In this document: piece by piece, positions 21,924-33,981 of the stretch
How the letters are laid out: each line of letters begins with the position of its first letter
Numbering within the stretch: position 1 is the first letter of the stretch
NCBI RefSeq assembly: GCF_040869045.1
Contig: NC_090321.1
Span: 132,609,689-132,673,688 of the forward strand
Source of the DNA: Eurosta solidaginis
Taxonomy: Eukaryota > Arthropoda > Insecta > Diptera > Tephritidae
Reading direction: 5' to 3'
DNA: 64,000 nucleotides
Program-made: the position numbers and the translations under genes
Notes under the pieces: model-generated
What the model was told of the DNA's origin: nothing
Seen by the model: the letters and a program-made list of their open reading frames with translations, nothing else
Database searches by the model: none

Positions 21924-22926
21924 GTGGAGCTGATGGCAAGAACGCACTTTCCCTCCCTCCGGTTAATAAATGAGCTTATAAGGGGGAAAAAAATAGAATG
22001 GGTTATCAACAGTTTTTCGCCATACAAATCTCCAGGGCCGGATGGTATTTTCCCAGCTATGCTACAAAAAACTCGCTCGCTGGTGATACCCTGGATGGAA
22101 TGCATCTTTAAAGCCGGCATTCGACTCAATTATGTGCCCCTGAATTGGAGAGGGATCAGGATGGTCTTCATTCCAAAGGTCAATAAGAGCGGACATGAAA
22201 AGCCTAAGCATTTCAGACCCATCAGTTTCGTCGTTTGTTCTAAAAATGTTTGAAAGACTACTTGACGTCCACATTCGCGGTAGGTTGGATACCTCGGGGC
22301 TGTCAACAGCCCAACACGCCTATCTCAGGGGCCGCTCAACAGAGACCGCTTTACATAAAGTGGTCCACAAGGCAGAGTCGTCCTTCGAAAACAAACAATT
22401 TACCTTGGCTGCATTCTTGGACATAGAGGGAGCTTTCAATAATGTCCGGCCTGAAGCAATAGAAGGCGCCCTTGATGTACTCGGTATAGAGGAATCTATC
22501 GTAAACTGGATATGCACGGCTCTGCGGTCCAAAATGATAAGCGCTGGGGGCTAGTGAGCGAGCCTACGGGGCTATATATGCCTGCCAATAATGCTAGGTG
22601 AAAAGTGGGGTATGAGGGCAGACCTCATGGCATGGATGTATAAGGCAGTTATTGGACCAATTCTGACATACGGGGCACTCGTATGGTGGAAGGCGGTAGA
22701 AGTGAAATACATAATTAACTTGCTAGGGAAGTTCAGCGATCTGCCTGCGGAGCGATCACGGGGAAATAAGATCGTGCCCCTCGGAAGTTTTAAACGTGAT
22801 ATGCAATGTTCCAACGGTAGATCTCTTTATCAAGGAAACGGCATCTCAAGGGGCACTAAGGCTTCGGGAGTTGGGCTTTTGGAGGGAGCGTACATACGGG
22901 CACGGCCGTATCCTGCTCAATACTAA
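21924..22926 (+). pseudogene. LINE ORF2 reverse transcriptase, catalytic core deleted
   Basis: Frames 21924-22253 and 22195-22554 carry SPGPDGIFPAML, the FRPIS block, LSTAQHAYLRGRSTETAL and the first catalytic Asp in AAFLDIEGAFNNV. After the SAGG at about 22552 the sequence jumps to a thumb-like part (WMYKAVIGPILTYGALVWW near 22630). The YADD-containing segment is therefore deleted. Confidence 0.86.
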
Positions 22927-23059
22927 CGATTCCCGCATCTTGTCAAACACGGACTACATATGTCCAGGGACAGTCTTCGACACAAACTACACAACTCTCT
23001 TCCCCACAAGGAAAGATTAGAAACACGGGGGGATCACTCAGAGATTCGACATCTCGGTT

Positions 23060-23885
23060 TTCACGGACGGATCCAAAATGGCTTGCGGAGTGGGAGCGGG
23101 AGTATTTGCGACTGTTCCGCCCACGTCTTTATGTATCCAGCTTCCCGACTCGGCAAGCGTGTTTCAAGCTGGGACTTTCGCTATCCAAGAGGCGTGTAAA
23201 GCGTCAATGGATATCGATGATAACGATAACAGGGTAGCCATTTTCTCCGATAGCCAGGCGGCTCTTGGGGCCTGCGGGTTTAGAGACGATATCATGAAAC
23301 CAGATTGGGCAGTGTAGGGAGAGCGCCATAATTCTGGCGAGCCGGCAGATCGATACCCTGGTATGGGTGCCGCGGCATCGAAATATACAGGTAACGAGAT
23401 GGCGTATGAGCTGGCACGACGTGGAGCGGCTCTTGATGTCTCAGGAGCAATGGAGGTCCTTGCACCCCTGGGACACACCAAGGGTCGCATCTCCCATCAC
23501 TGGTTGAGCGAGGCTGACAATAAGTGGAATCGCTTGCGGTGCTGTAGAGTTTCCAAGAGCATGTGTCCATTATATAGCTGTATAGACGAACAGAAGGGAT
23601 ATATCCAGAGTAGTGGCGGTGCTCACGGGGCATTGGACAATTAGGGTACATGCGGAATGGATGGGACTGGAACAAAATACTTCCTGTCGCAGCTGCAAGC
23701 GTCCGGAGGCGGAGGAAACGGTTGAGCATCCGCTGTGCGAATGCCCAGCACATTGCCGAAGCAGAATAAAGTTTCTTGGAAAGCCCTTTTTCGAAAGCCT
23801 CCCAGAACTTAAGGATGTTAGGCCGGGAGAGCTTCTCCAAATTTATAAACTCCACGGGATGGATATAGGGGACGGATTTCCCTGA
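23060..23885 (+). pseudogene. LINE RNase H and C-terminal zinc knuckle
   Basis: FTDGSKMACGVGAGVF (first catalytic Asp), the IQEACKASMD helix and FSDSQAALGA (third Asp) mark RNase H at about 23060-23317. A frame break follows. The end (23613-23885) carries CRSCKRPEAEETVEH and CECPAHC, a CCHC-type knuckle, and closes with a stop at 23883-23885. Confidence 0.86.
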
Positions 23886-24129
23886 GGCGCTTACAACACC
23901 CTTTCATTGGTTAACTTACGAGTTGTGGTATCAAAACGGCGCATGAGCGCTAATTGTAGTCAATTGGGACTCGCCACTCCAACCAACCAGATAAAAATAA
24001 TAACAGTACAATAAAACTTGACATACAATTATAAAGAAAACTTTAAACAAGTAGGGACTTAAAAATAGAAAAATTGGAAAAAATATCCACATGAATATTA
24101 TTATAGTAAAGTGAGTTAAAGCCAGTTAG

Positions 24130-25451
24130 CAGTCGAGTTATTTGCTCTTACTGAGCATAATTACGCCTACTATATTCAATATGAAAGAGATCAGAGTGAC
24201 GTAAAGATCTACATGGAACATTAAGCTTTATGAGTTCTAGCAAAGGAGGGCAATCAATATTCGCATTGAGTAGGCCAAGCAGGAACAAGAGTCCATAAAT
24301 TGTCCTTCTAACCTCAAGAGTTTGCATATCAATCAATCTACATCGCGAAATATATACGAATAGGCAAGTCAAACTTTAATTGGACCAAACCAAAGTGCAG
24401 GAACCTTTTTTGAACACGTTCAAGTCTATTCGAATGGATAGCGTAGAAGGGATTCCAAACTATGGCCGCATATTTCAGTTTCGATCTAACAAAAGCATAA
24501 TAAAGTTTTTTTTTTTTTTGCGTAGGGATCTCTAAAGTCACGACTATTCCGTTTTATAAAGGCGAGAGCGGCCTAAGCCTTAGGTATAATAAAGTTAAGA
24601 TACTCTGTAAAAGAGAAGTTGAAATCGAACATAACACCAAGATCTTTAATTCTGGTAAGAGAATTTAGAGCAAAATTCGAAATGAAATATGAGGAGTGAA
24701 GGTGCGTGCACGTTTTGTGGTAAGTTACGAAGCAACATTTGTCAACGTTTGGAACTAGCTTATTTCGTCTATACCAGTCGTCGGAACTGTTAAGCTAACG
24801 TTGAATAACTTCAATATCAGTGTAACTTTTTACCATCATGAAGATCTTCAAATCGTCAGCATAGAAAAGATGGTGACAGATCTAGAAACAAGAAGTGGCA
24901 TCATTAATAAATATTAAAAATAATAAAGGTCTCAGTATACTACCTCGAGGTACCCCCGAAGTAGCAATGTAAGGAGGTGATCTCACATCGTCAACAACAA
25001 CAAAATTAACCCTATTGGCAAGATAAGATTTGATCCAATCGAGAAACTGATTATGCACACCCAGCGAGGATAACTTACTCAGTAGCAAATTATGACTAAC
25101 TCGAATGATATATCAATGTAGATAGCATCCACCTGACCACCTTAATAAACGACGAAATGCAATAATACCAAGAAGTTAGTAACTGTTGACCTACCAAGTA
25201 CAAAAACAATGTTGTGAGAGAGAGATATACGGTTTAAACGCAAAGGCGAGTTTACCACTTACAATACTCTCAAATACTTTAGTAACATTAGAAAGCTTGG
25301 AAATTGGGCAATAGTTTGAAATATCACATTTATCACCTGCTTTAAATATGGGGGTTACAAATGCTACCTTCCAATCATCTAAAAATATGGCTAACTTCAG
25401 TGAGAGATGGATTAATAAGTCTAAGGGCTCGCAAATCGAATCTGTGCATTG
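24130..25451 (-). pseudogene. LINE RT fragment, 3' half of the element split by BEL
   Basis: Minus-strand pieces in order are: a WKVAFVTPIFKAGDK and ISNY-PIS block (25.5-25.2 kb), SGVPRGSILRPLLFLIFIND (25088-24882), AFVRSKLKYAAIVWNPFY (24541-24338) and a degenerate tail to about 24130. These are CR1/Jockey-type RT segments. The YADD region between 24.88 and 24.75 kb is damaged. The upstream half continues at 31234, beyond the BEL insertion; removing 25452-31233 restores collinearity. Confidence 0.85.
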
Positions 25452-25824
25452 TGTACGAGCAAGGAGATTTTTCCTTTCTATTGAATTGCAAAAAATGGTA
25501 CGAAAAATTGTGATGGTGTACAAGCGAAAATATTATATTCCAAAAAATAACGAGACGACCGAACCGCTTAATATGAGCGACAATGTTATAATAATTTATT
25601 TAGGCAACTTCAAATATGTACAAAGCATGAAATGTAAAGAAGAGAGTGAGTGCAAAATTAAGTATGTTGCGAATATGTATGTGTGTGTGTATATTATTGT
25701 TTACAATTAGTAGTGTTTTGTTGTACGTATGTAAATTATGTTTTAAATATTATTTGAGTAATAATATTAGTACAGTGTCTTAGAATATTATTCGACCGCA
25801 GTGTGTAGCAAGTTTGGTCCAACA
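25452..25824 (-). repeat. BEL 3' LTR, with ~101 extra bases
   Basis: It is 373 bp long against 272 bp for the 5' LTR. The extra block lies between about 25484 and 25598. Both the 5' LTR and the duplicated LTR at 9441 lack it. Confidence 0.9.
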
Positions 25825-25851
25825 TTCCGGCCCCGTTGGAAGTATCCACTT

Positions 25852-26900
25852 TCAAGAAACAGGCAGTATAGCAATTTTATGTATAGGGTGGCTGAAGGTA
25901 CCATTGGCAGTGCGAAGGTGAACTACTCGAACGTGACCGTCACGTCCTTGGACAGTGGACTCTACACGGCCAAGCCTCCAACGCTGTGGTGGTAGGTTGT
26001 CGTAATGTATGAAAACTAGAGATCCTTCTTTGGCATTGGGTACGGAAGTTGTCCACTTTACACGCGATATATAATCTGGTGACCAGCGGCGCCAGAGGCG
26101 TTGCTTAATAGAACTGATCATATCGTACCGATCTAAATTTGAAAAATGTCTACCCTCGAGAGATCGCTCGGGTAAGGCGCGTAGAGAAGAACCTACCAGA
26201 AAGTATGCTGGAGTGAGTGCGCCAAAGTCGTTTGGATCTGATGACATCGGGCAAAGTGGGCGAGAGTTTAGAATAGCTTCCACTTCCACGGCAACCGTGC
26301 ACATTTCTTCAAAGGTCAATCTTGTGTTGGCTAAAGTTCGATTCAAATGTCCCTTCGCGCTTTTCACCGCAACTTCCCAAAGACCGCCAAAGTGAGGTGC
26401 CATGGGAGGAATAAATGAAAATTAATAAATTCGGACGAGCAAAATTTATAAATTTCTTTTTGTGTATTAGTTTCAAACAGAAATTGTTTTAGTTCATTTA
26501 ATTGTTTGGACGCCCCGAAAAAATGTGTAGCGTTATCGCAAAATATGTCGCATGGTAATTTTCTGAGACCACCAATGCGCTTCAGAGCGTTTATAAATAA
26601 ATTCGTTGAGAGATCCGATACAACTTCGATATGTACTGATTTTGTGATGAAACAAACAAAGAGGGCCAAGTAAAATTTTATAGGTGCCTTGCCTCGAATC
26701 CGCAAGTAAATGTTTATTAGTCTCGAGAAATCAACTCCACAACGTTCAAAAGGGCAAGCGGGAGTGAGACGGGTGGCTGGCAGTAGTTCCATGACTTGTT
26801 GAGCTAGAACTGGTTTATAGCGCACGCAGTGTACACAAGATCGCCCGGGCGTATGTAGTCCATGAGACAAGGTCTGCTGGGTTGTCTTCCATTGGAACAT
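25852..26900 (-). pseudogene. BEL integrase with DUF5641 C-terminus
   Basis: 26900-26364 covers the HHCC-to-core part (a CVRYKP segment, PFERCGVDFSRL, an ALKRIGGLR and DNATHFFGA block with the second catalytic Asp). 26403-25852 covers PHFGGLWEVAVKSAK, then the DUF5641 tail with WSPDYISRVKW and LPPQRWRLGRV, ending at KIAILPVS. A frameshift near 26380-26480 joins them. DUF5641 closes pol in BEL/Pao elements. Confidence 0.92.
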
Positions 26901-26929
26901 GTTTCCAATGCACGCCTACTATAAGTTCC

Positions 26930-27580
26930 TGTATGTCGCAGATTCTATTCCCGACAAACGTTGATAGAGTGATGGAATGTTGTTGAAGCCAATGTAAGAC
27001 TAGCTGCGAACCGGTCTAAAAGTAAGTGATTACTGGTATGTTCAAGAATATATCCTTTATTTTAGAGCAGAGACAAGCGAGAATATGAGCACCGCAAAGC
27101 TCAAGTTTGGGAAGGGACTGTTTTTTTTAACTGGCGCTACCCTCAACTTTGATGTCAGTAACTGCGGTGATACATGACCGTGAGAGTCTTCAGTATGCAC
27201 ATATACCGAGCATCCATATGCATGTATTAATGCGTCGCAAAATCCATGAATTTGTGTAATTTTTGTATTGGGTTGCAAGCAGTAGCGAGCAACGGCGAGT
27301 GACGAGATTGATTTTAACGATTCCGAGCACTTAGTCCAAGCCTGATGGACATGCTGAGGTACAGACCCATCCCAGTCGAGCTTTAATAGTCAAATCTCCT
27401 GCAAAATGATTTTAGCTGTAATAACGAGCGGTGATAACAAGTCAAATGGATCAAATAAATATGATGCCGTAGACAATATGGTTCTCTTCGTTACAGTATT
27501 GTTTTCCTTTTTGGGCTGGAATGAAAACGAGAATGTATCGCTTCGCTAATGCCATGTTAGTCTTAATGTGCTGGTTACAA
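26930..27580 (-). pseudogene. BEL RNase-H-like region, damaged
   Basis: The piece 27278-27057 contains ITQIHGFCDALIHAYGCSVY, matching the HGFCDAS-type motif between RT and integrase in BEL pol. The surrounding sequence (27300-27580) is in the expected order but has stops. Confidence 0.75.
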
Positions 27581-27585
27581 AATTT

Positions 27586-28322
27586 TCAGTTTTGAGGCTG
27601 AAACTTCCATGAAGTCGGGATGATTTGAATGCCATTTTGATATTGGAAATTGCCCACGTTGTAGTTGTGTGCGATGACTTGCGATTTCAGTATATGCAAT
27701 GCGTCTGCATCGTCTGCGCCACACAAAAAGTCGTCGACATAAAATGATGATTTTACTGCCGAAGCGCCGATTGAAAGCTCATCCATGCATTGTTCTGCCA
27801 AGTAGTGCAGGCTACGTAGTGCGAGAAACGGGGCTGAGGCTATGCCGTATGTGCCCGTATTGAGCTGATACGTCTGAAGATCTAGGTCAGGAGAAGCTCG
27901 CCAAAGAATGTATTGATACAATAATTTTTATTCACTGCTACTTGCCTGTACATTTTGGTAACATCTGCGGTGATAGCGTAACGATATAAGCGGAAACGAA
28001 GTAATAGGATATATAGGTCTTGTTGGATGGTTGGCCTTACCAACAAAATATCTTTCAATGATGTTTGTAATGATGTGCGGCAGGAGGCGTCAAAAACGAC
28101 TCGAAGCTTCGTAGAGATGCTGCTGGGTTTAAGCACGCAATGATGTGTTGTTCTATGACAGACATATGACCAAGATTTTCGTATTCTTCCATGAAAGCCA
28201 AGTGTTGCAAAAAATTTCGGACGAATGTAGAAGACGTTTCTCAAGGGCGAGGAATCGTCGACGAGCGACATCGAAGGAATCCACAAGGCAGCTTGTATCT
28301 GATTTAAAGGGTAAGGTAACAA
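27586..28322 (-). pseudogene. BEL reverse transcriptase
   Basis: 28322-27882 holds LRVVFDASCRTS, VRPTIQQDL and AITADVTKMYRQVAV with the first catalytic Asp. 27921-27586 holds GTYGIASAPFLALRSL and SSFYVDDFL with the catalytic YVDD box. The two overlap in different frames, so one frameshift separates them. Motif order is diagnostic for BEL/Pao. Confidence 0.93.
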
Positions 28323-29090
28323 CTACGCGACCAGTACTAACTTGATATGTAGTTTTTGCGAAGTGATCCTCGCAAATTCGGGGATCTGGCTGAATAGGGT
28401 TTGATGGTACGTCGACGGTTTCCAACATCCTAAGGCGTTGTAGGCTCTCGTCTATCGAACTTTCACTTGACATCATGCAAGATCGTGTCGCCATATCATA
28501 GCGAAGTAGGTAGATTTGGACCAAGGCGAATTTTGCCTACGGCGAGCACTTCGAATAATGCCTCTGCTCCAAAAAGCAGCTCGATTCGATGAGGTTGGAA
28601 GAAATTCTCGTCTGCCAATTTTGTGTTTGCTGGTAAATTCCATGTAGAGGTATCGATTTCCGTATGAGGTTGGTATGCGATATGCGACGTGCTTCCGAAC
28701 TGAAGTGAGACTTGAAAAGCCGACGTGTGCGATTTTATAGTTGTAAGAATGTAGAAGACGTTTGTCAAGGGCGAGGAATCGTCGACGAGCGACATCGAAG
28801 GAATCTGCAAGGCAGTTTGCATCTGATTTAAAGAGTAAGGTAACAACTACGCGACCAGTACTATCTTGATATGCAGTTTTTGCGAAGTGATCCACGCAAA
28901 TACGGGGATCTGGCTGAATAGGTTTTGATGGTACGTCGACGGTTTCCAACATCCTAAGGCGTTGTGTGCTCTCGTCTATCGAACCATGCAAGATCGTGTC
29001 GCCACATCATACTCACCACGGTATCTACCGGAAATGACCTACCCTAATAACGTTTTGTGAAGTGTAGGTAGATTTAGACCAAGGCGAATT
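28223..29090 (-). repeat. tandem duplication inside BEL pol
   Basis: 28223-28545 and 28746-29090 are similar over about 320 bases (GTCAAGGGCGAGGAATCGTC, GGTACGTCGACGGTTTCCAA, GGTAGATTTRGACCAAGGCG in the same order). The unit is 523 bases. The intervening DUF1758-like part (SLQFGSTSHIAYQPHTEID, 28740-28550) is present once. Confidence 0.85.
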
Positions 29091-29280
29091 TTGTATGCCC
29101 CAGTGGCGTTTTTGACTAGAACCATAACTATAGCCACAATAACTTGTCCACAATCCTGGTCCTCCATATGCCAATGCGTTGCAGCTTGTTGATTGCACGA
29201 TTGGGATTTGCTAGATGAATTCGGTGTGAACGAGGTGGTTTGCCAAGAAGTTCGGGGAGCTGGCAAAGCATTTGATAGAG
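28500..29280 (-). pseudogene. BEL protease-like (DUF1758) region
   Basis: Minus-strand text includes TAMVLVKN-like sequence near 29130 and, after the duplication break, the LPANTKLADENFFQP and IELLFGAEALFEVL blocks (28640-28530), which fit the retropepsin-like DUF1758 region of BEL elements. The DSG active-site segment is not found, so the protease would be inactive. Confidence 0.7.
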
Positions 29281-29339
29281 AGACTGGCGTATGAGACGTA
29301 CCTGAAACCTGCGAAGTTGTAGCTGACGAATGTTTAGTG

Positions 29340-30690
29340 GCCGTACTCTGCGACTTATTTTCGTGATGTAGTAGCGTGTTATGTGCCCGATGGCACCGAT
29401 GTTTTGATGGGCATTGAGCTATTCTGTGACCGCTATTCAGACAGTTAATGCAAAAATTTTACTTCTTCGAGGTGTGAAAATGTTGATTGGTAGTCCTTTC
29501 CTTAAACTGAGGACAACTAGTTAGCTTGTGTTTGACGCTAGAGCAGAGAACACACTTGCAATTCGTTACTGCGAAAGACAATAGCTGATTATGATTGTTT
29601 GCTCTAATAGATTTTCCAGCATCGAGTTTTCTTTTTTCTGACGACTCCGATGAGCGTAGAAACTGGCAGTGGCGTTCTAAAACCTGGGTACATTGGGACC
29701 ATGTCGGGAGTGATTTATAATCGAGGGACTCATTCTACTTTTTACGTGCTTGCAGGTCACATTTGCTTATAACGATATAGATTAGCATTGCCTGTGCAAT
29801 ATTGGTGCTGTTTGCCAATGGCTCCAATGAGCTGAAAATTGCTGAACCCGTATCTAATACATTGCGAAGTGGTTGAGGGTTTGGTTTTTCGACGGATTGT
29901 AATGTGAATATTGAAGCTATGCTTTATGAGAGTTGGGTTATCGAAACCTTCTTTTAATCTATCTAGAGCCTTGGGATAATTAGCAACTTAAATTGCATTG
30001 ACCGTTTCTAGTGCTGACCCCGTTAAACAAGACAACATGTAATTGAATTTTTCAATATTTGTGAGTCTCGGCTCACGAGCAATAAGTTGGGTAAACGATG
30101 TAATAAAATTTCTGAAATCGGAATAATCACCACTAAATATTGGTAACGACAATCGTGGTAAATGGGACGATGGGGTTACAACTGCTGTAGATGTTTCGGG
30201 ATAGTTGACAGTGCTGTTTGCATCTTCTCCGAGTTCCGCTTGAATGCTTAGCTTCACTGCGACGTAGCTGTCTTCCAAATCTGCAGGGCTGTTGTCTCTA
30301 GGATCTAAGTCTTAAATGTCAGCTTGAATCGAAAACGCTTGCTTGAAGTAAGATTCTAAAATACCTAAGTGGCACTGTAGCTCTGCACTGGTTAATTAAT
30401 TATCCGAATTATAAGCTGATTCTACAATTGATTTGATTCGCGAAATAGTTCTCCTAATATTAGAGCGCTTACGCTTACATTCTCTAGCGACGTGATTTTT
30501 TGGTGGCAAAATGTAAGGTGACGGATAATAACTGCCGGCGATCGCAATAACAGAAACAACGGCAGCGACAAAAACGAAAATGTAGTCACCACAATAGCAA
30601 GATGCGTGAACAGCGAAGTTAAACGAGAGCAGCGCAAATAGCAGCAGCGAAGGCAAATGCAGCGACTGCGAAACATTGCATGCACACATA
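29340..30690 (-). pseudogene. BEL gag: DUF1759 and zinc knuckles
   Basis: The N-terminal part has an ARECKRKRSNIRRTISRIKS basic helix (30480-30430). DUF1759 follows in 30278-29988 with LPRLSLPIFSGDYSDFRNF. Two zinc-knuckle-like segments (CKCVLCSSVKHKLTSCP and CINCLNSGHRIAQCP, 29570-29410) are separated by an in-frame TAA. Stops at 30313 and others break the frame. Confidence 0.85.
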
Positions 30691-30932
30691 CCAAGCGATG
30701 GTTTATGTCAAATGTTTTTGTTGCTTTTCCCAGTGTTTAATTACTGCACTTGAAGTGACAGAGATGTCCGAATATGCCCTTTTTGATGCTTATGATGTCC
30801 AGCGACGATTGTTGTTGGTGTATGATGAAACTTGTATTTTCTTGTTTTATATTAAAATCGACAATTTTCCGCGATTAACAATTCCGCTAAACAAAGATTA
30901 AGCTTTTAATTTTTTATTCGCGATTATACACT

Positions 30933-30951
30933 GCCTCACGTTTGGGCGCCT
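30933..30951 (-). promoter_or_regulatory. BEL primer-binding site (copy 2)
   Basis: The minus-strand sequence AGGCGCCCAAACGTGAGGC lies five bases inside the 5' LTR. It differs from the duplicated copy at 9416-9434 at two positions, including loss of the leading TGG. Confidence 0.65.
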
Positions 30952-30956
30952 AATTA

Positions 30957-31228
30957 TGTAAGAGCAAGAAGATTTTTCCTTGCTATTGAATTTATTTAGG
31001 CAACTTCAAATATGTACAAAGCATGAAAGGTAAAGAAGAGAGTGAGTGCAAAATTATCTATGATTGCGAATATGTATGTTTGTGGTTATATTCATGTGTA
31101 CAATTAGTAGTTAGTGTTCTGTTGTACGTATGTAACTAATAGTGTTTTAAATATTATTTGAGTAGTAATATTAGTACAGTGTCCTAGAATATTATTCGAC
31201 CACAGTGTATCGCAAGTTTGATCCAACA
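30957..31228 (-). repeat. BEL 5' LTR
   Basis: 272 bp with TGT...ACA ends. It contains the uninterrupted TGTAACTAATAGTG site where the SINE entered the sister copy at 9.6 kb. Confidence 0.93.
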
Positions 31229-31233
31229 CATTG

Positions 31234-31790
31234 CTTAAGTACGAAAGCGGATAGTCCATGAATGTAAACAAGCTTTGAATTTATAAATCCAATTATAGAC
31301 TTAGAAACCTCAGCTTCGGAAATTGCCAGAGATCCAAAATCTTAAGAATTTGAGAAGTGAATACCTCCTAAATTATAATCGAAAGAGTCAGCAACAAAAT
31401 TTGGCTTGAAAAAATCAGCAAATAAGTTGGTTGCCTCTTGTGAAGAATTCGAGGTCAAGCCATTGTAAAACATCGCAGCCGGAATATACGAAGTTGCTCG
31501 CTTAGAATTGATGAAATTCCAAAAAGCCTTTGGATCCAACCTTATGTTGGATTCAACCCCCAAAATTTAATTTTTAAAAAGAAGTTTATTCGAACAATTA
31601 CAATCCCTCATATATCTCCTGTAATGATTTATAGTGCGCAATACCAGTTCTATTGAATAGGTTATGATACTTATTTCGCAAGTTCTTGAGTTTTTTTTAA
31701 TATACTAATCTTCAAGCCAGAGGTGACTAGTTCACCCACACATTCAAAGTTTTTTTCGCTCTCCACTAACACATCGACGTTTCATTCTGT
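31234..31790 (-). pseudogene. LINE fragment upstream of RT, 5' half of the split element
   Basis: 31563-31342 encodes DPKAFWNFINSKRATSYIP and a FADFFKPNF block, the linker found before RT in CR1/Jockey-type LINEs. It continues to about 31790. Downstream coding continues at 25451 beyond the BEL element. The paralogue at 10087-10640 is more damaged. Confidence 0.82.
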
Positions 31791-32187
31791 CATCGAAATG
31801 ACAGTGTCAACCATAGCGGAACTATACAAGGTGGCCGCATCGAACAGCTGATTATAACCTTTTTTTATTTGATTTGATACATCAACTTCCGGCGCAGTAC
31901 GATTTTGACATTTGTCCATCGAATTTACAAAAACAAAGTACATGGAATTCTTATTTATGTATGTAGGTATGTCACCATGCTCCCACCTTGTATCGTTGCG
32001 CCATGGTGTCAACTTTAATGACAATTTATTAATTATTCCGGAAGCATTGAAACCATGGTACAATAACCAGGTAAAAGCATCAGAGTTGCATTTTACATGT
32101 TTTTTCATTCGAAGGTGGTCATAAAATGTCAAACTTTGTTTATGTTTACATTTTTTGTTTATTTACTTTTGATGTGAAAATTTATTA

Positions 32188-32693
32188 GGTAATTATTTAC
32201 TTTATCTTACAACTACTAAAACTCGTCCAAAAATATCGGGAGAGGTGTCAAAAGACGCGCTTTGGACCCAGGACCACGAATCCGAAAACGGAAATTGAAA
32301 ATTTTATTTCTTTCCAGATATATTTACAAAGTTGAAAATTTTCATGTGGCTGTTGTAATTTTGATGGTGTTGTGTACCCACAAAAAAAAAAACGGTGGGT
32401 AAAAGTGTTTTGCGCGGATATAGATTTGGTCTCCCATGGTAATTTTTTATAAGCGCAGCCGATGGCCGCCAACGCAGAAAGGTGTTCTGCGCAAAATTAC
32501 CATGGATCCCACCCTCGGTTTCGGAGGTACCCGCGGGTCTTTTTTCGGTTTTTGTTAATATCTTTTGAACGAATTAAAATTTTTATTTTCCGCCTTCGGA
32601 TTATTAATACTGATGTCAAGACGCGTTGTTTGACACCTCTCTCGATATTTTTGGTAGCGTATTAGCAGTCGACCTCTCAACTAGACTATTACC
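32188..32693. mobile_element. GGTAAT-family inverted-repeat element, copy A
   Basis: It starts GGTAATTATTTAC and ends CTATTACC. Both termini carry AAAATATCGRGAGAGGTGTC and a following CAAAAGACGCG-like core in opposite orientation. The interior has GCGCAAAATTACCATGGATC and a (A)n(C) stretch. No clear target duplication, and the two ends resemble different subfamilies. A further interior fragment of the family lies at 32694-32750. Confidence 0.8.
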
Positions 32694-32750
32694 TGCGCAA
32701 AAATATTATGGATTCCACCCCCGGTTTCGGAGCGCTGGGAAAAAGCTTGT

Positions 32751-33981
32751 GGCGTTAGCTTCCCTAAAATGGCTTAATTTTTTCGCTCCATTTTCGGACC
32801 TGTGACCTTATTGTGGGAGCTCAGAGAGTAAATTTGATGCCCAACTCCACTCCATTGCTATATTTACCGTCTTTGATGTAAATATTGTTTCCCGAATGTT
32901 GTAAGATAAAAAAATATAATATAATTTTATGTATGACTTAGCAGTGCTAATCAAGAGTTTGTAAAAAACGGAAGTTGTCTCATCGTCCCCAACGGTCATT
33001 CCTACAGTTATCTACCAAAATATCGGACAATACTTTCGCCGCTACAACGTGAAGGAAGGACGAAGGATAAATAATAAAGTCCCTTCTACATGTTCGCTTT
33101 TTTTTAAGTGACACCGTTGGAGCGAAAGGTCAATACTTCGCACGGAACAGCTGCAGCACACAAACGGATATGCATGATGTACCACGAATAAGCCGTGAAA
33201 CCCAGACGCAGTAACCTCCCCTAGTTTCAGGGCCACCATTAGTTTACAAAGAGCGAAAATATACTATACAAGTATACGCAAAACGGCCCTTATCAGGGCC
33301 ACCACTAGTCAACAAAGAGAAAAAAAAATGCTAAACAATTGTACCTACGAAAAGCGACCCACATCAGGGCTACAAACAGTTTTGCGAAGAGAAAATATTG
33401 CTAGACAATTATGTTTTACATGCTATAGATTTACTTTTGGATTATTTATATCATCCATATGATGACAAGAAAAAACTGGAGTTGAAAACGGAAAGCCGAA
33501 CTTTTACCGTAGCAGGTACCGATACCAGATCCAACCTAAAGCCGAAATTGCTACAAAAGCCTCCTGGCTAGAGCCAGAAGGAAAACCCGGAACCGTAATT
33601 GAAGTCAGTACCACAACCGAACTAGTATCCAAAAATTAAACCGAAATCAAAATCGGTTCCGAACAGAGGAGTCAAAAGAAAAATTGGATCAAAAAAACCA
33701 TGCAATGGCGCTGAACCCGAAAGTTCTGTGGCATAGCGACTCATTTGAAATTTTCAACACACCCGTGCTTTTTTAATTAAAAAAGATTACATCTAAAGAC
33801 ATGGAGTACATATCCTTCAAAGAAATCTGCACCTCAAATACCGGCACGACGAGTTTCCAACGTTAAACGTTATTATGTATATATGTATCTTCGATATTTA
33901 TTAGGTTACTAAATTACTTAATTTTCACTTTACAAAATACATGAAATTTTAAAATAAATCAGTACTTATTAATGAACATAC
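32751..33981. other. non-coding spacer with a ~68-bp triple repeat
   Basis: No gene recognised. Three tandem units begin TCAGGGCCACCATTAG (33228), TCAGGGCCACCACTAG (33294) and TCAGGGCTACAAACAG (33365), about 66-71 bases each. An ACCG-rich low-complexity stretch lies at 33510-33690. Confidence 0.6.

Larger units (their letters stand above)
19100..23990 (+). mobile_element. LOA-like LINE, decayed, RT core deleted
   Basis: A GC-richer 5' leader is followed by ORF1 with DUF4780, then ORF2 with endonuclease, RT, RNase H and a terminal Cys/His knuckle, ending in an ATAAAAATAATAA tail near 23990. All ORFs carry frameshifts or stops, and the RT catalytic segment is missing. Domain order and DUF4780 point to the LOA/Outcast group; clade placement is inference. 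A 13-G run (20192-20204) disrupts ORF1. Confidence 0.88.
25452..31228 (-). mobile_element. BEL/Pao LTR retrotransposon, full-length but decayed
   Basis: Two LTRs (25452-25824 and 30957-31228) with TGT...ACA ends flank gag, a protease-like region, RT, RNase H and integrase on the minus strand. CATTG occurs directly outside both ends (25447-25451, 31229-31233), a 5-bp target duplication typical of BEL/Pao. The coding region has many stops and frameshifts plus an internal tandem duplication. It is inserted into a same-strand LINE. Confidence 0.95.

Noticed and set aside
23292..23855. 187-codon minus-strand frame
   Set aside because: Antisense to LINE RNase H and zinc-knuckle coding.
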